Of a stretch of 6,697 nucleotides of DNA, positions 1 through 6,208 are shown one piece after another; position 1 is the stretch's first letter, and every line of letters starts with the position of its first letter. The notes beneath the pieces are model-generated. The model saw only the letters and a program-made list of their open reading frames with translations. It searched no databases and was not told the DNA's origin. The position numbers and the translations under genes were made by a program. The stretch is from Candidatus Sordicultor fermentans (GTDB taxonomy: Bacteria; Atribacterota; Atribacteria; Atribacterales; Caldatribacteriaceae): contig DGDO01000023.1 of NCBI GenBank assembly GCA_002385475.1, positions 25,509 to 32,205 on the forward strand, read 5' to 3'.

Positions 1-30
1 GAATTTTAGAGGCATCAGGTTCCCGGGTGG

Positions 31-58
31 TTGATTTTTTTGCTTGTTAGTATAGAAT
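31..58 (+). promoter_or_regulatory. Putative sigma-70-type promoter of the ABC importer operon
   Basis: A TTGATT box at 31-36 (4 of 6 to consensus) is followed, after a 16-bp T-rich spacer, by TAGAAT at 53-58 (5 of 6). This would start transcription near position 65, about 30 nt upstream of the binding-protein gene. It is the best candidate in the 96 nt before the operon, but AT-rich DNA gives such matches easily. No operator palindrome was recognised next to it. Confidence 0.35.
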
Positions 59-96
59 GTTTTTATAAGTTAATAATTTAAAGAGGGGTGGAGAAT

Positions 97-1395
97 ATGA
101 AAATCACGAAAAGGCTATTGGTAGTATTGATGGTTTTGTTCCTCGGTGTTTCTTCGTTTGTCTTAGCTCAGGAGCGGCCTTATGAAGGGATTCGCCTTGC
201 GGTAGCGTTACGTTCCCTACCAGAAACTGATTTTATAGTAAGTAAGCTGGGCGAATTCGAGCTCATGACCGGAATTAGTGTTAACGTGGTGACTTATCCG
301 GAAGAGCAGTTGAGAGAAAGAGAAGTAATAGATGCTACTACTGGTGCTGGTGCATATGATGTAATTGCTATTGATTCGGTATTTATTCCCGAATTTGCCA
401 AGGCAGGATGGATTACTCCTTTAGAGCCTTATTTAAAACCGGAATATGAGGTGGAGGATATCAGTAAGTTTGCTCGAGATCTTCTTTCTTATGAGGGAAC
501 GCTCTATGGAGGTCCAGTTTACAGTGAAGCTACGCAGCTCATGTATCAAAAGAGTCTGTTTGAAGACGCGGGACTAGCTCCTCCTCAGACAATGGAAGAA
601 TATGAGGAATATGCTAAAAAGTTTACTCAACCTCCAGATTTATATGGGGTAGCCATGAGAGGGTTACGAGGTAACGGGATGAATATATACATCTGGTCTG
701 AGTGGCTGTGGTCGTATGGAGGCAGATATTTCGACGAAAATTGGAATCCAGTATTTAACTCTCCTGAGGGAGTTCTGGCCACAGAAAAATATGCTTATCT
801 TTTGCAAAATTACGGTCCTCCAGGAGTGGCAACCTACGGCTGGGATGATGTCCAAAATGCTTTCACCACTGGTAAAGTAGCTATGATTATCGATGCCACC
901 AATTTTTATACCCGAATTGAAGATCCTACCAAATCTCAAGTGGCTGGAAACGTTGGATATGCGGTCGTTCCCGAAGGACCAGCAGGGCGGTTTCCGGGCA
1001 ACTATTGTATGGGTTTTGCCATAAGTGCAGTGGGAGCTAAGACCGATGAAGAGAAAAAGGCGGCGGCGGAATTTATTCAGTGGGCAACCAGCAGGGAAAT
1101 GGAATTGGACAAATCCTTACAAGCTGACATAATCTCTGTTACTAGAGATTCGGTCTTCAATGATCCAGAATTTAGGGCTAAATTTGGAGGCGACTGGCTG
1201 GAATCAACAATGGAGTCTTTCCGTATTACCAATCCTAACTATCGTCCGTTGATTGAGGAGTGGAGAGAAATAGGCGATCGTTTAGGAATCGAGGTAGAAA
1301 ATGTTATAGCTGGGATTAAGCCAGCCAAAGAAGCTTTAGATGAAGCAGCAGCTTATGCGGCTGAAGTGCTCAAAAAAACCGGGAAAATTAAATAA
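97..1395 (+). CDS. Sugar/polyol ABC transporter, extracellular solute-binding protein
   Basis: This 432-aa protein belongs to the UgpB/MalE-like family of carbohydrate-binding proteins, which capture sugar outside the cytoplasmic membrane and deliver it to a two-permease ABC importer. Residues 1-24 form a signal peptide: a basic start (MKITKRLL), a hydrophobic core and a VLA|Q cleavage site. No lipobox cysteine follows, so the mature protein is probably free in a periplasm. The body has the usual family traits: an early YDVIAID segment, a GGPVYSEA hinge-like stretch near residue 135, FTTGKVAMI near 255 and an Ala/Glu-rich C-terminal helix. I chose ATG 97 because GAGGGG at 83-88 then sits 8 nt upstream; the in-frame GTG at 88 would overlap that site. 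The substrate cannot be read from the sequence. The adjacent permeases make the transporter assignment firm. Confidence 0.93.
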   Translation: MKITKRLLVVLMVLFLGVSSFVLAQERPYEGIRLAVALRSLPETDFIVSKLGEFELMTGISVNVVTYPEEQLREREVIDATTGAGAYDVIAIDSVFIPEFAKAGWITPLEPYLKPEYEVEDISKFARDLLSYEGTLYGGPVYSEATQLMYQKSLFEDAGLAPPQTMEEYEEYAKKFTQPPDLYGVAMRGLRGNGMNIYIWSEWLWSYGGRYFDENWNPVFNSPEGVLATEKYAYLLQNYGPPGVATYGWDDVQNAFTTGKVAMIIDATNFYTRIEDPTKSQVAGNVGYAVVPEGPAGRFPGNYCMGFAISAVGAKTDEEKKAAAEFIQWATSREMELDKSLQADIISVTRDSVFNDPEFRAKFGGDWLESTMESFRITNPNYRPLIEEWREIGDRLGIEVENVIAGIKPAKEALDEAAAYAAEVLKKTGKIK

Positions 1396-1402
1396 GCAAC
1401 TT

Positions 1403-1452
1403 AGCTAAAGAAGGATGAGAGAGTTAGTTCTCTCTCTCATCCTTCTTTAGCT
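1403..1452 (+). promoter_or_regulatory. Perfect 21-bp stem-loop between binding-protein and permease genes
   Basis: The arms 1403-1423 and 1432-1452 are exact reverse complements, with an 8-nt loop between them. The hairpin lies 7 nt after the binding-protein stop codon and before the permease ribosome-binding site. Only TTATG follows on the + strand, so there is no real U-run and it is not a typical intrinsic terminator. In MalE-type operons, hairpins at this place commonly protect or process the 3' end of the binding-protein message, or cause partial termination, so that binding protein outnumbers permease. I infer that role here. Confidence 0.75.
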
Positions 1453-1487
1453 TTATGCTTGTTGCAGACGAAGAGGAAGGACATTGT

Positions 1488-2372
1488 ATGAGATTAAACC
1501 TTGGGGAAAGTTATTGGCTAATGCTTCTTCCGGCCTTGATTGTTCTGGCTGCTATTACCTTTCCTCCCTTTTTCTATTCTATCTATCTCAGTGTTCATGA
1601 CGTTGATCTTACTAAACCTTACCTAGGTCGACCTTTCGTTGGGGTTAATAACTTTATTACTCTTTTTCAAGACTCTCGGGCTTTAAATTCTTTTTTGAAT
1701 ACTGGTATATTGGTAGGAAGTATGGTAGCAATCGAATTCGTTCTTGGTTTGCTGATAGCTCTTCTTATTGATACTTATTTTCCTAAGGCAACCTGGCTTA
1801 TTACTCTAATCATTATTCCTATGACTTTCCCTCGGGTGGTGGTAGGATTAGTTTGGCGGATCATGCTTAATCCTTTGATTGGCGTAGTAAATTATCTTTT
1901 ACAATTTTTAGGATTAGGAGCAGTTGATTGGCTGGCTGATCCTACTATGGCTATGGTATCCATAATCGCAGTCGATGTTTGGCAATGGACTGCTTTTATT
2001 GTGTTGCTTCTACTGGCTGGTTTTCAAACATTGCCTAAAGAACCTTTTGATGCTGCTAAAGTAGACGGGGCAAGCGGGATGGATGTTTTTCGATATATAA
2101 CTATTCCCCTGCTCCAACCGGTGATAGTAGTGGCTTTAGTGTTTCGGGTTATAGACGCCTTGCGTACTTTCGACATTGTTTATATTATGACCCGAGGGGG
2201 GCCAGGAACTTCCACCGAAACGGTGGATATTTTTGCCTATTATATTGGAATTTCAGAAGCTGGCAGAATCTCTTATGCTGCTGCTGTGTCATTGGTTATG
2301 CTATTTGTGACAATTGTCCTTATAACTATTTTCTTGAGGTTCAGTGAACAATGGCAAGAAGAAATGTATTAA
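1488..2372 (+). CDS. Sugar ABC transporter permease, MalF/UgpA-like
   Basis: This 294-aa integral membrane protein is one of the two channel subunits of the importer. Hydrophobic segments lie at about residues 10-33, 72-94, 104-127, 156-180, 211-230 and 262-284. The cytoplasmic EAA loop that docks on the ATPase runs over about 186-211, with AAKVDGA (189-195) and IPLLQP (206-211). The segment TRGGPG (235-240) is typical of MalF/UgpA-type permeases. I chose ATG 1488 because AGGAAGG at about 1474-1480 is 7 nt upstream. An in-frame ATG at 1455 abuts the hairpin, has no ribosome-binding site and would add 11 acidic residues ahead of the first membrane segment. The 3' end overlaps the next permease gene by 22 nt, so the two are probably translationally coupled. 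Confidence 0.93.
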   Translation: MRLNLGESYWLMLLPALIVLAAITFPPFFYSIYLSVHDVDLTKPYLGRPFVGVNNFITLFQDSRALNSFLNTGILVGSMVAIEFVLGLLIALLIDTYFPKATWLITLIIIPMTFPRVVVGLVWRIMLNPLIGVVNYLLQFLGLGAVDWLADPTMAMVSIIAVDVWQWTAFIVLLLLAGFQTLPKEPFDAAKVDGASGMDVFRYITIPLLQPVIVVALVFRVIDALRTFDIVYIMTRGGPGTSTETVDIFAYYIGISEAGRISYAAAVSLVMLFVTIVLITIFLRFSEQWQEEMY

Positions 2373-3184
2373 AAAAGATTTTGGCTTGCTTGTTTATCGC
2401 GTTTTTTTTAGTTATTCTTTATTTTCCTATATATTGGTTGGTAACTATGTCGTTTAAGCAGCGAGTTGATATCATGAGTGTGCCTCCTAAATGGGCCTTC
2501 CAGCCCACCTGGAGCAACTATATCTGGCTTCTGGAACATTATAACCTGCAAAATGCAATTTTAAATAGCATAGTCGTTTCTTTGTCGGCTACTTTCATAT
2601 CCCTTCTTTTGGGTATTCCTGCGGCTTATGTGCTGGCTCGATTCCAATTTTCTCATAAATCTGATGTAGAATTTTGGATTGCTACCACCCGTATGCTACC
2701 ACCAGTGGTGGTGATAATACCATTCTATTTCATATGGATGAGTCTTCATCTCTTAGACACTCGAACTTCCTTGACAGTTACCTATTTGGTTATTAACTTG
2801 CCTTTAATCATTTGGCTGATGATGGGTTTTTTCCGCTCTATTCCTCGAGAAATGGAAGAAGCTGCTCAGGTAGACGGGGCTACCAAGTTAGGATCTTTCC
2901 TGCGAGTAGCTGTTCCTCTCTCTTTGCCGGGGGTTGCGGCTTCTAGCATTCTTTCGTTCATTTTTAACTGGAATGAATTTTTCTTTGCCTTTGTGCTCAC
3001 CTCTACTAACCGAACCCTTCCAGTGGAGATTGCGTCATTTATGGCTGTGGGCTTAGAAGTTAAATATGGAGAGATGGCCGCGGCTGGAGTCATAGCCTCT
3101 ATCCCTTCCATCTTATTTGCCATTTTAGCTCGTCGATATATTGTGTCTGGATTTAGAGGTATCGCCGGATTCACTTCTAAGTGA
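2351..3184 (+). CDS. Sugar ABC transporter permease, MalG/UgpE-like
   Basis: This 277-aa protein is the second channel subunit of the importer. It has about six membrane segments, at roughly residues 10-33, 70-96, 110-132, 140-162, 190-215 and 242-262. The EAA loop is clear: EEAAQVDGA at 169-177 followed by VAVPL at 186-190. RMLPPVVVIIP (114-124) is also characteristic of MalG-type permeases. The start ATG lies inside the 3' end of the MalF-like gene, with a GAGGT site at 2336-2340, 10 nt upstream. The gene ends the operon: the next gene is convergent. No ATP-binding subunit is encoded in the window, so a shared MsmX/MalK-type ATPase from elsewhere is presumably used (inference from the family). 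Confidence 0.93.
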   Translation: MARRNVLKKILACLFIAFFLVILYFPIYWLVTMSFKQRVDIMSVPPKWAFQPTWSNYIWLLEHYNLQNAILNSIVVSLSATFISLLLGIPAAYVLARFQFSHKSDVEFWIATTRMLPPVVVIIPFYFIWMSLHLLDTRTSLTVTYLVINLPLIIWLMMGFFRSIPREMEEAAQVDGATKLGSFLRVAVPLSLPGVAASSILSFIFNWNEFFFAFVLTSTNRTLPVEIASFMAVGLEVKYGEMAAAGVIASIPSILFAILARRYIVSGFRGIAGFTSK

Positions 3185-3332
3185 TATCTAAAGTGCTTTT
3201 CATAACCGGATATTCTCCTATCTTTCACAGGTATAATAAGTTTCTAGGGCATCTTGAGCTAGAGTTCCTTCCAGGCTTCTTTCCTGATGTTGTGATATGC
3301 TTCTTACTTGTCAGTTTCGTCCTCAGATTTCC

Positions 3333-3656
3333 TCAGTTGCCCTCATCTTGTAATTGGTGGTCTTTAGCTTCTTTTTCCTCATTTAAATTGATGTTTCTTT
3401 GTAGATATGTATCCAGTAGAGAGTTGAACATTTTTCCATGATTGGGATATTTCAAATGGAGTAGCTCGTGTAGAATCACTCTGAACCTTACCTCTTCGGG
3501 TTCATTGAGCAGCGATTTATCAAAAGTCAGCCTACCTTTGCTTGAGCAACTGGCCCATTTTCTTTTCATTGTCTGAATGTGAATTTCTCGGGGGCTAACT
3601 CCCACATCTTCAGCCAGTTTCATGACGTCTTTTTTAAACTGCTCTGGCGTTATCAT
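3333..3656 (-). CDS. YgjP-like (DUF45) M48-type metallopeptidase of a type I R-M operon
   Basis: This predicted zinc metallopeptidase has 107 aa. The zinc motif HELLH is at residues 63-67, followed by a third histidine at 73 in HLKYPNHGKMF, and the family segment KWASCSS is at 33-39. It is close to the small size expected for the version that sits at the end of many type I restriction-modification operons, usually just after hsdR; its role there is not established. I chose ATG 3656 because it overlaps the stop codon of the upstream hsdR remnant in an ATGA arrangement, which shows coupling. A longer reading from 3740 only shadows that gene. All catalytic residues are present, unlike in the upstream restriction genes. 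No convincing terminator was seen in the 148 nt between its end and the convergent permease gene. Confidence 0.85.
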   Translation of the reverse strand: MITPEQFKKDVMKLAEDVGVSPREIHIQTMKRKWASCSSKGRLTFDKSLLNEPEEVRFRVILHELLHLKYPNHGKMFNSLLDTYLQRNINLNEEKEAKDHQLQDEGN

Positions 3657-4477
3657 TTTGAAGCACCACCCCGGAGGGTTAGTATTTGCATTATGTTTTG
3701 AGCTACCTCCGAAACTCTCGCGGCATCTCTTGTGCCCCAATCGAGGATAACTTTATACAGTCTGGTTCGGACTTCTTTTTCGTATCTCTCGCTTTTTCTC
3801 CAGTGGGGGTATTTCTCAAACACCTCTTTCATCTGATTGGCCATCGCCTCAGCATCTCCGAATCCGCTTTGCTTGAGTAACCAGTATGTTGTGAATACAT
3901 CGCTGGACATACCTTTTTCAGCCTGTTCTCTCTGCGCAGCATTAATTTCAGCAATTATTTTCTTCATCTCCTCCAGAGTTTCCTGGGTGGTTTTCTGTCT
4001 GTTCTCATATAGCTTTATTAATAGCTCAGCTTTCTGGGCAATGGAAACCAGATAAGGTGCTTCATCACCTCTCCTTCCCACTGTTAACTCAATGCTTCTT
4101 ATCAGATAGCAAAAAAAATAAAACGCTTCCATACCATGTATAAATGTGTTCATCTTGGCTATGGCAAATGTGGAAGATAGTATTTCTTGGCCGTAAAATT
4201 CCAAACGTTCGGCGCTTCGATCACTTCCGTATTTTTCTTTAAATCGGGGATGAGATTTGATCAACAAACCTCCAGAACCGCAGCAGGGATCTATAAAAAC
4301 GTCGTCTTTGATACAATGCAAATAAGCGGTCGCCATCCTCCCGTTTAAGGACAGAGAGGCGAAAACCGCTTGATATAAGGGATTTCTGCGGTCACGCCGT
4401 AACCAAAGGGGCCTTTTTATTTGTCCGAAATTTGTGGTCAGCGGCATTGTCCGCACCGCCACTATATTAGCCGTCAA
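3653..4477 (-). pseudogene. hsdM-hsdR chimeric remnant: methylase motif I fused to HsdR C-terminus
   Basis: The open frame (274 codons from a TTG, open back to about 4528) joins parts of two subunits of a type I restriction-modification enzyme. Residues 56-118 are HsdM: AdoMet motif I DPCCGSGGLLI at 63-73, then YGQE and IAKMNTFIHGMEA. Residues 119 onward match the C-terminal part of HsdR as I know the family (LIRSIE, GDEAPYLVSI, ENRQKTTQETLEE, FTTYWLLK, YPHWRKSERYEKEVRTRLYK). The junction at about 4123 lies at an A/T run (4111-4123). Missing are the methylase motif IV (N/D-PP-F/Y), all of HsdS and the HsdR nuclease and helicase domains, so neither methylation nor restriction is expected. Residues 1-55 look like decayed HsdM upstream sequence: TTNFGQ and RRNPLYQAV recall the family's TTNLGQ and NPxLQGV. 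No good ribosome-binding site was seen for TTG 4477. A translated chimera cannot be excluded. The frame ends in the ATGA overlap with the metallopeptidase gene. Confidence 0.8.
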
Positions 4478-4511
4478 GATTTTTGCACGCTCTCTCGGTC
4501 GCTTCCGAGGA

Positions 4512-4541
4512 AAAATTAAAAGGTTCAGGCAAAATTAAAAG
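4512..4541. repeat. AT-rich 11-bp direct repeat at the insert edge
   Basis: AAAATTAAAAG occurs at 4512-4522 and again at 4531-4541, with a 19-bp period. The left copy of the AGGTTCAG boundary repeat lies across the end of the first copy and the spacer. The stretch falls just after the stop codon of the last insert gene. It may be a local slippage product. No function is visible. Confidence 0.6.
4521..4528. repeat. Left copy of 8-bp direct repeat bounding the insert
   Basis: AGGTTCAG here is identical to 5868-5875. In the minus-strand hsdM frame both copies read as the codons CTG AAC CT. Removing one copy plus the insert deletes 1347 bp, a multiple of three. This fits a target-site duplication, although an 8-bp match between two short windows could occur by chance. 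Confidence 0.45.
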
Positions 4542-4543
4542 AT

Positions 4544-4972
4544 TTATTTTTCGTCTCGGTAACGCTTGCCGATGGCCAGCTTCTGCCGCCATTCAGGCGG
4601 CTCGCCAACATCACCCCAGTATTCAACCATCGACTGTATGAGTTCGTTTTCGGTGTTACCAAGTTCTATGAACGATACCACCCTCGATGCGTTGTTTTTT
4701 CCGTCCCATACTTTTGCCACAACGGTAATCCGGTTATAGTCGTGAAAACACAAGTAGCATTGAACGTCCTCAATGCGCCCTTGCCAATCGCCAGGATATT
4801 CACAGTTAGCCCGGATGTACTCGTCGACCGTGAACACCTCATTGGTGTTCACCCAGACAATAGTTGCGTCGGGTTCAAAAAATGAACGTAGCCTCACAGC
4901 GTCCTGTTTGACTACGGCATCAAAGAAGGCATATATGTCAATGCTGTCAGGCATTCTATCGCTAATCGTCAT
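4544..4972 (-). CDS. NTF2/SnoaL-like fold protein
   Basis: This 142-aa soluble protein has the outline of the NTF2-like (SnoaL/DUF4440-type) cone fold. An N-terminal helical stretch (IDIYAFFDAVVKQD, 11-24) is followed by FFEPDATIVWV (31-41) and EVFTVDEYIRA (45-55). Beta-strand-like stretches follow, such as YNRITVVAKVW (79-89) and SRVVSFIEL (96-104), and an acidic and basic tail ends the protein. The family includes enzymes, binding proteins and stress proteins, so no substrate can be given. The start is firm: AGGAGG at about 4978-4983 lies 5 nt upstream and spans the stop codon of the preceding NTF2-like gene, only 9 nt away. The two are therefore one operon and probably distant paralogues. 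The family call rests on pattern recognition. Confidence 0.75.
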   Translation of the reverse strand: MTISDRMPDSIDIYAFFDAVVKQDAVRLRSFFEPDATIVWVNTNEVFTVDEYIRANCEYPGDWQGRIEDVQCYLCFHDYNRITVVAKVWDGKNNASRVVSFIELGNTENELIQSMVEYWGDVGEPPEWRQKLAIGKRYRDEK

Positions 4973-4981
4973 CTTCGCCTC

Positions 4982-5320
4982 CTACTCCAAAGTAAACTCG
5001 TATTCTCGCACGATTAAGCCATTATCAAAATCGAAAATATCGCATGACCTCTCACCAATGTCATTTTTTAAGATAGCCACGATTCGATTGCAGTTACCGC
5101 TGACATACATCTCCTCGCAAACAAAGGTGTTGTCATAACGCTCATAAACAGACCGCATATACTCGACATATTGTTCTTTGCCGCTTATGGTCTTTGTCTG
5201 ACCACCGGAGCGCAACTCCCAAACAACATCGTTCGAAAGGAACACACTGTATGTAGCCCAGTCACGGTTATTTTCAGCTTCAAAGAATGTCACAAGCATA
5301 GCTTGGTTGTCTGGCTTCAT
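4982..5320 (-). CDS. NTF2/SnoaL-like fold protein (second copy)
   Basis: This 112-aa protein is again of NTF2-like outline. A helix (NQAMLVTFFEAENNRDWATY, 5-24) is followed by FLSNDVVWELRSGG (27-40), ISGKEQYVEYMRSVYERY (45-62) and strands around CNRIVAILKN (77-86) and DIFDFDNGLIVREYEF (94-109). The family's usual phrase, in which damage to the protein's cone pocket is read from conserved acidic and aromatic residues, cannot be applied without alignment, so no activity is assigned. I chose ATG 5320 because GAGG at 5330-5333 precedes it by 9 nt. The frame is open further upstream to 5578, but that part is an arginine-rich shadow of the VOC gene. It lies 29 nt after the VOC gene and 9 nt before the other NTF2-like gene, as the middle gene of a three-gene operon. 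Confidence 0.75.
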   Translation of the reverse strand: MKPDNQAMLVTFFEAENNRDWATYSVFLSNDVVWELRSGGQTKTISGKEQYVEYMRSVYERYDNTFVCEEMYVSGNCNRIVAILKNDIGERSCDIFDFDNGLIVREYEFTLE

Positions 5321-5349
5321 TTTCCGTTTCCTCGCTTTCGAGCCTTTAC

Positions 5350-5754
5350 TCAATCGCAGATTAACTGCCAACTCACACCGAATTTGTCCTGTACCCAAGC
5401 GTACATCTTGGTGTAGAACGTCGGCTCGATTTCCATCAGCACCTTGCCGCCGTCGGCTTGCAGTTCTTCGTATATGCGCTGTACTTCCTCTGGCATGTCG
5501 AGCCGCGCCATTAGCGACACAAAGTGCGTGGTCTGGAATACTTGGTCGCAGTCCGAGATGGAAAGGTTCGTGTCGCACAGTTCGATTTCGCTATGAGGTA
5601 TCCACTCCTTTTTCGTAGCGTCCACGGGGTAGTCCGTGTTAGTCGGAGCGTTGCCCCAATGTGTGACACGCTTGTTCGTGCCATGGAAGACTTTCTCGTG
5701 AAAGTCGATGACTTCCGAAGCCCGCCCGTTGAACATAATGTAAGGTTCAATCAT
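5350..5754 (-). CDS. VOC-superfamily protein, PhnB/glyoxalase-like
   Basis: This 134-aa protein matches the PhnB-like branch of the vicinal oxygen chelate superfamily. It starts with PYIMFNGRASEVIDFHEKVF (4-23), the hallmark 'Y-x-x-F-x-G-x-A-x-E' opening. A central HSEIEL (54-59) and SISDCD (65-70) follow, and it ends with AWVQDKFGVSWQL (119-131), the usual C-terminal signature. Length is normal for the family. Members bind metals or small molecules and are often of unknown function, so no reaction is assigned. The start is well supported: AGGAGG at 5763-5768 is 8 nt upstream of ATG 5754. It is the first gene of the insert operon, with two NTF2-like genes downstream. No clear promoter was seen in front of it. 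Confidence 0.88.
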   Translation of the reverse strand: MIEPYIMFNGRASEVIDFHEKVFHGTNKRVTHWGNAPTNTDYPVDATKKEWIPHSEIELCDTNLSISDCDQVFQTTHFVSLMARLDMPEEVQRIYEELQADGGKVLMEIEPTFYTKMYAWVQDKFGVSWQLICD

Positions 5755-5825
5755 TGCGGTTTCCTCCTTTGTCCTTTTTCGATCAAGTCCATATTTGTGT
5801 GTAAAATCTCCTCGGCTAGATGCAT
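5751..5825 (-). CDS. Possible 24-aa leader or gene remnant before the VOC gene
   Basis: A short frame from ATG 5825 encodes 24 residues beginning MHLAEEILHTN and ending RRKPQ. It stops in an ATGA overlap with the VOC start codon. AGGAG lies directly against the ATG, too close for normal initiation, and an in-frame stop lies just upstream. It could be the tail of a lost upstream gene, a leader peptide, or chance. Confidence 0.2.
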   Translation of the reverse strand: MHLAEEILHTNMDLIEKGQRRKPQ

Positions 5826-5863
5826 CTCCTAAACAACCCCCACACTTTCAGGTGTCCGGCCAT

Positions 5864-6112
5864 TTACAGGTTCAGTATAGAAGTGACTACGCAATGATCA
5901 TCAGCTACAATCTCTTCAACTAATTTTCTAGGACCAAATTACTTTGCCAGCTCATTCATCTCATCGTCAAACACATCGGAGAGCCTTTTTAAGAATATAA
6001 GCGGCAAAATGTAGTCTTTATACTTAGGCGCATCAATTGGGCCTCTAATTTTACAGGCGGCTTCCCACAGCCAGCTCTCCAGTGTTTTTACGTCGAGCTT
6101 GTTTCCGGGCAT
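5864..6112 (-). pseudogene. hsdM 5' remnant, type I DNA methyltransferase N-terminus
   Basis: ATG 6112, with a strong AAAAGGAGGTT ribosome-binding site ending 7 nt upstream (6119-6125), opens 57 codons and then a TAA at 5939-5941. The product has the HsdM N-terminal helical-domain signature: LESWLWEAACKIRG (11-24), then APKYKDYILPLIFLKRLSDVF (28-48) and DDEMNELAK. Beyond the stop the same frame still resembles HsdM for 24 codons (KLVEEIVADDH, compare the family's E-I-V-x-x-D-H), up to a second stop at 5864-5866, which is created at the insert boundary. A full HsdM is about 500 residues. The gene is therefore broken by a nonsense change as well as by the insert. Its continuation is found at 4528 and below. 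A 57-aa peptide could still be made, but no function is expected. Confidence 0.8.
5868..5875. repeat. Right copy of 8-bp direct repeat bounding the insert
   Basis: AGGTTCAG, identical to 4521-4528, lies where the readable HsdM similarity ends. The neighbouring bases differ on both sides, so the match is exactly 8 bp, within the size range of target duplications made by several transposon families. Confidence 0.45.
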
Positions 6113-6147
6113 GTTTCAACCTCCTTTTGCATAGAGCCCTCGAAAAC

Positions 6148-6176
6148 TTGACAAAATAAAAAAATAGTTTAATATT
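6148..6176 (+). promoter_or_regulatory. Promoter of the initiator tRNA gene
   Basis: A perfect TTGACA -35 box at 6148-6153 is followed by an A-rich spacer and an AT-rich -10 region. TAATAT at 6170-6175 (16-bp spacing) or AATATT at 6171-6176 (17 bp) are the likely -10 hexamers. Transcription would begin near 6183, about 25 nt before the mature tRNA 5' end. The region also lies upstream of the divergent hsdM start, for which no promoter was clearly seen. Confidence 0.6.
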
Positions 6177-6208
6177 AATACTGTCCGCATTTTGCGAACA
6201 TTAAACGG

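Larger units (their letters stand above)
4529..5867. mobile_element. Putative insertion inside hsdM carrying three small genes
   Basis: This 1.34-kb block separates two parts of hsdM. It is bounded by AGGTTCAG on both sides and contains one VOC-like and two NTF2-like genes, all on the minus strand. No transposase, integrase or convincing terminal inverted repeat was seen: the ends GCAAAATT and GTAAATGG (right end read on the minus strand) match only loosely. The genes look richer in G and C than the ABC operon. It may be cargo left by a decayed element or a non-transposon insertion; the boundaries are inferred from the repeat and from where the hsdM similarity breaks. Confidence 0.4.

Noticed and set aside
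3185..3332. Possible terminator between the convergent permease and metallopeptidase genes
   Set aside because: Only a 5-bp TCTAG/CTAGA pairing was found, with no adjacent T-run. Nothing reliable is visible in these 148 nt.
3181..3441. 86-codon + strand frame after the MalG-like gene
   Set aside because: Its GTG start lies within the permease 3' end, there is no clear ribosome-binding site, and its second half is antisense to the metallopeptidase. No family resemblance.
4494..4509. CTCGG-TCGCTT-CCGAG hairpin as a terminator for the insert operon
   Set aside because: The stem is 5 bp with no following U-run on the minus strand, and it lies within the open frame of the hsdM remnant.
5321..5578. 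Arginine-rich N-terminal extension of the second NTF2-like protein
   Set aside because: It is the off-frame shadow of the VOC gene. ATG 5320 has its own ribosome-binding site and starts the recognisable fold.
5511..5750. 79-codon minus-strand frame inside the VOC gene
   Set aside because: It is a shifted-frame shadow, rich in Ser, Thr and Arg, starting within the VOC coding sequence.
5840..5867. Right edge of the insert as an IS terminal inverted repeat
   Set aside because: The sequence resembles mutator-type ends only by impression. The left edge matches just a few bases, and no transposase is present.
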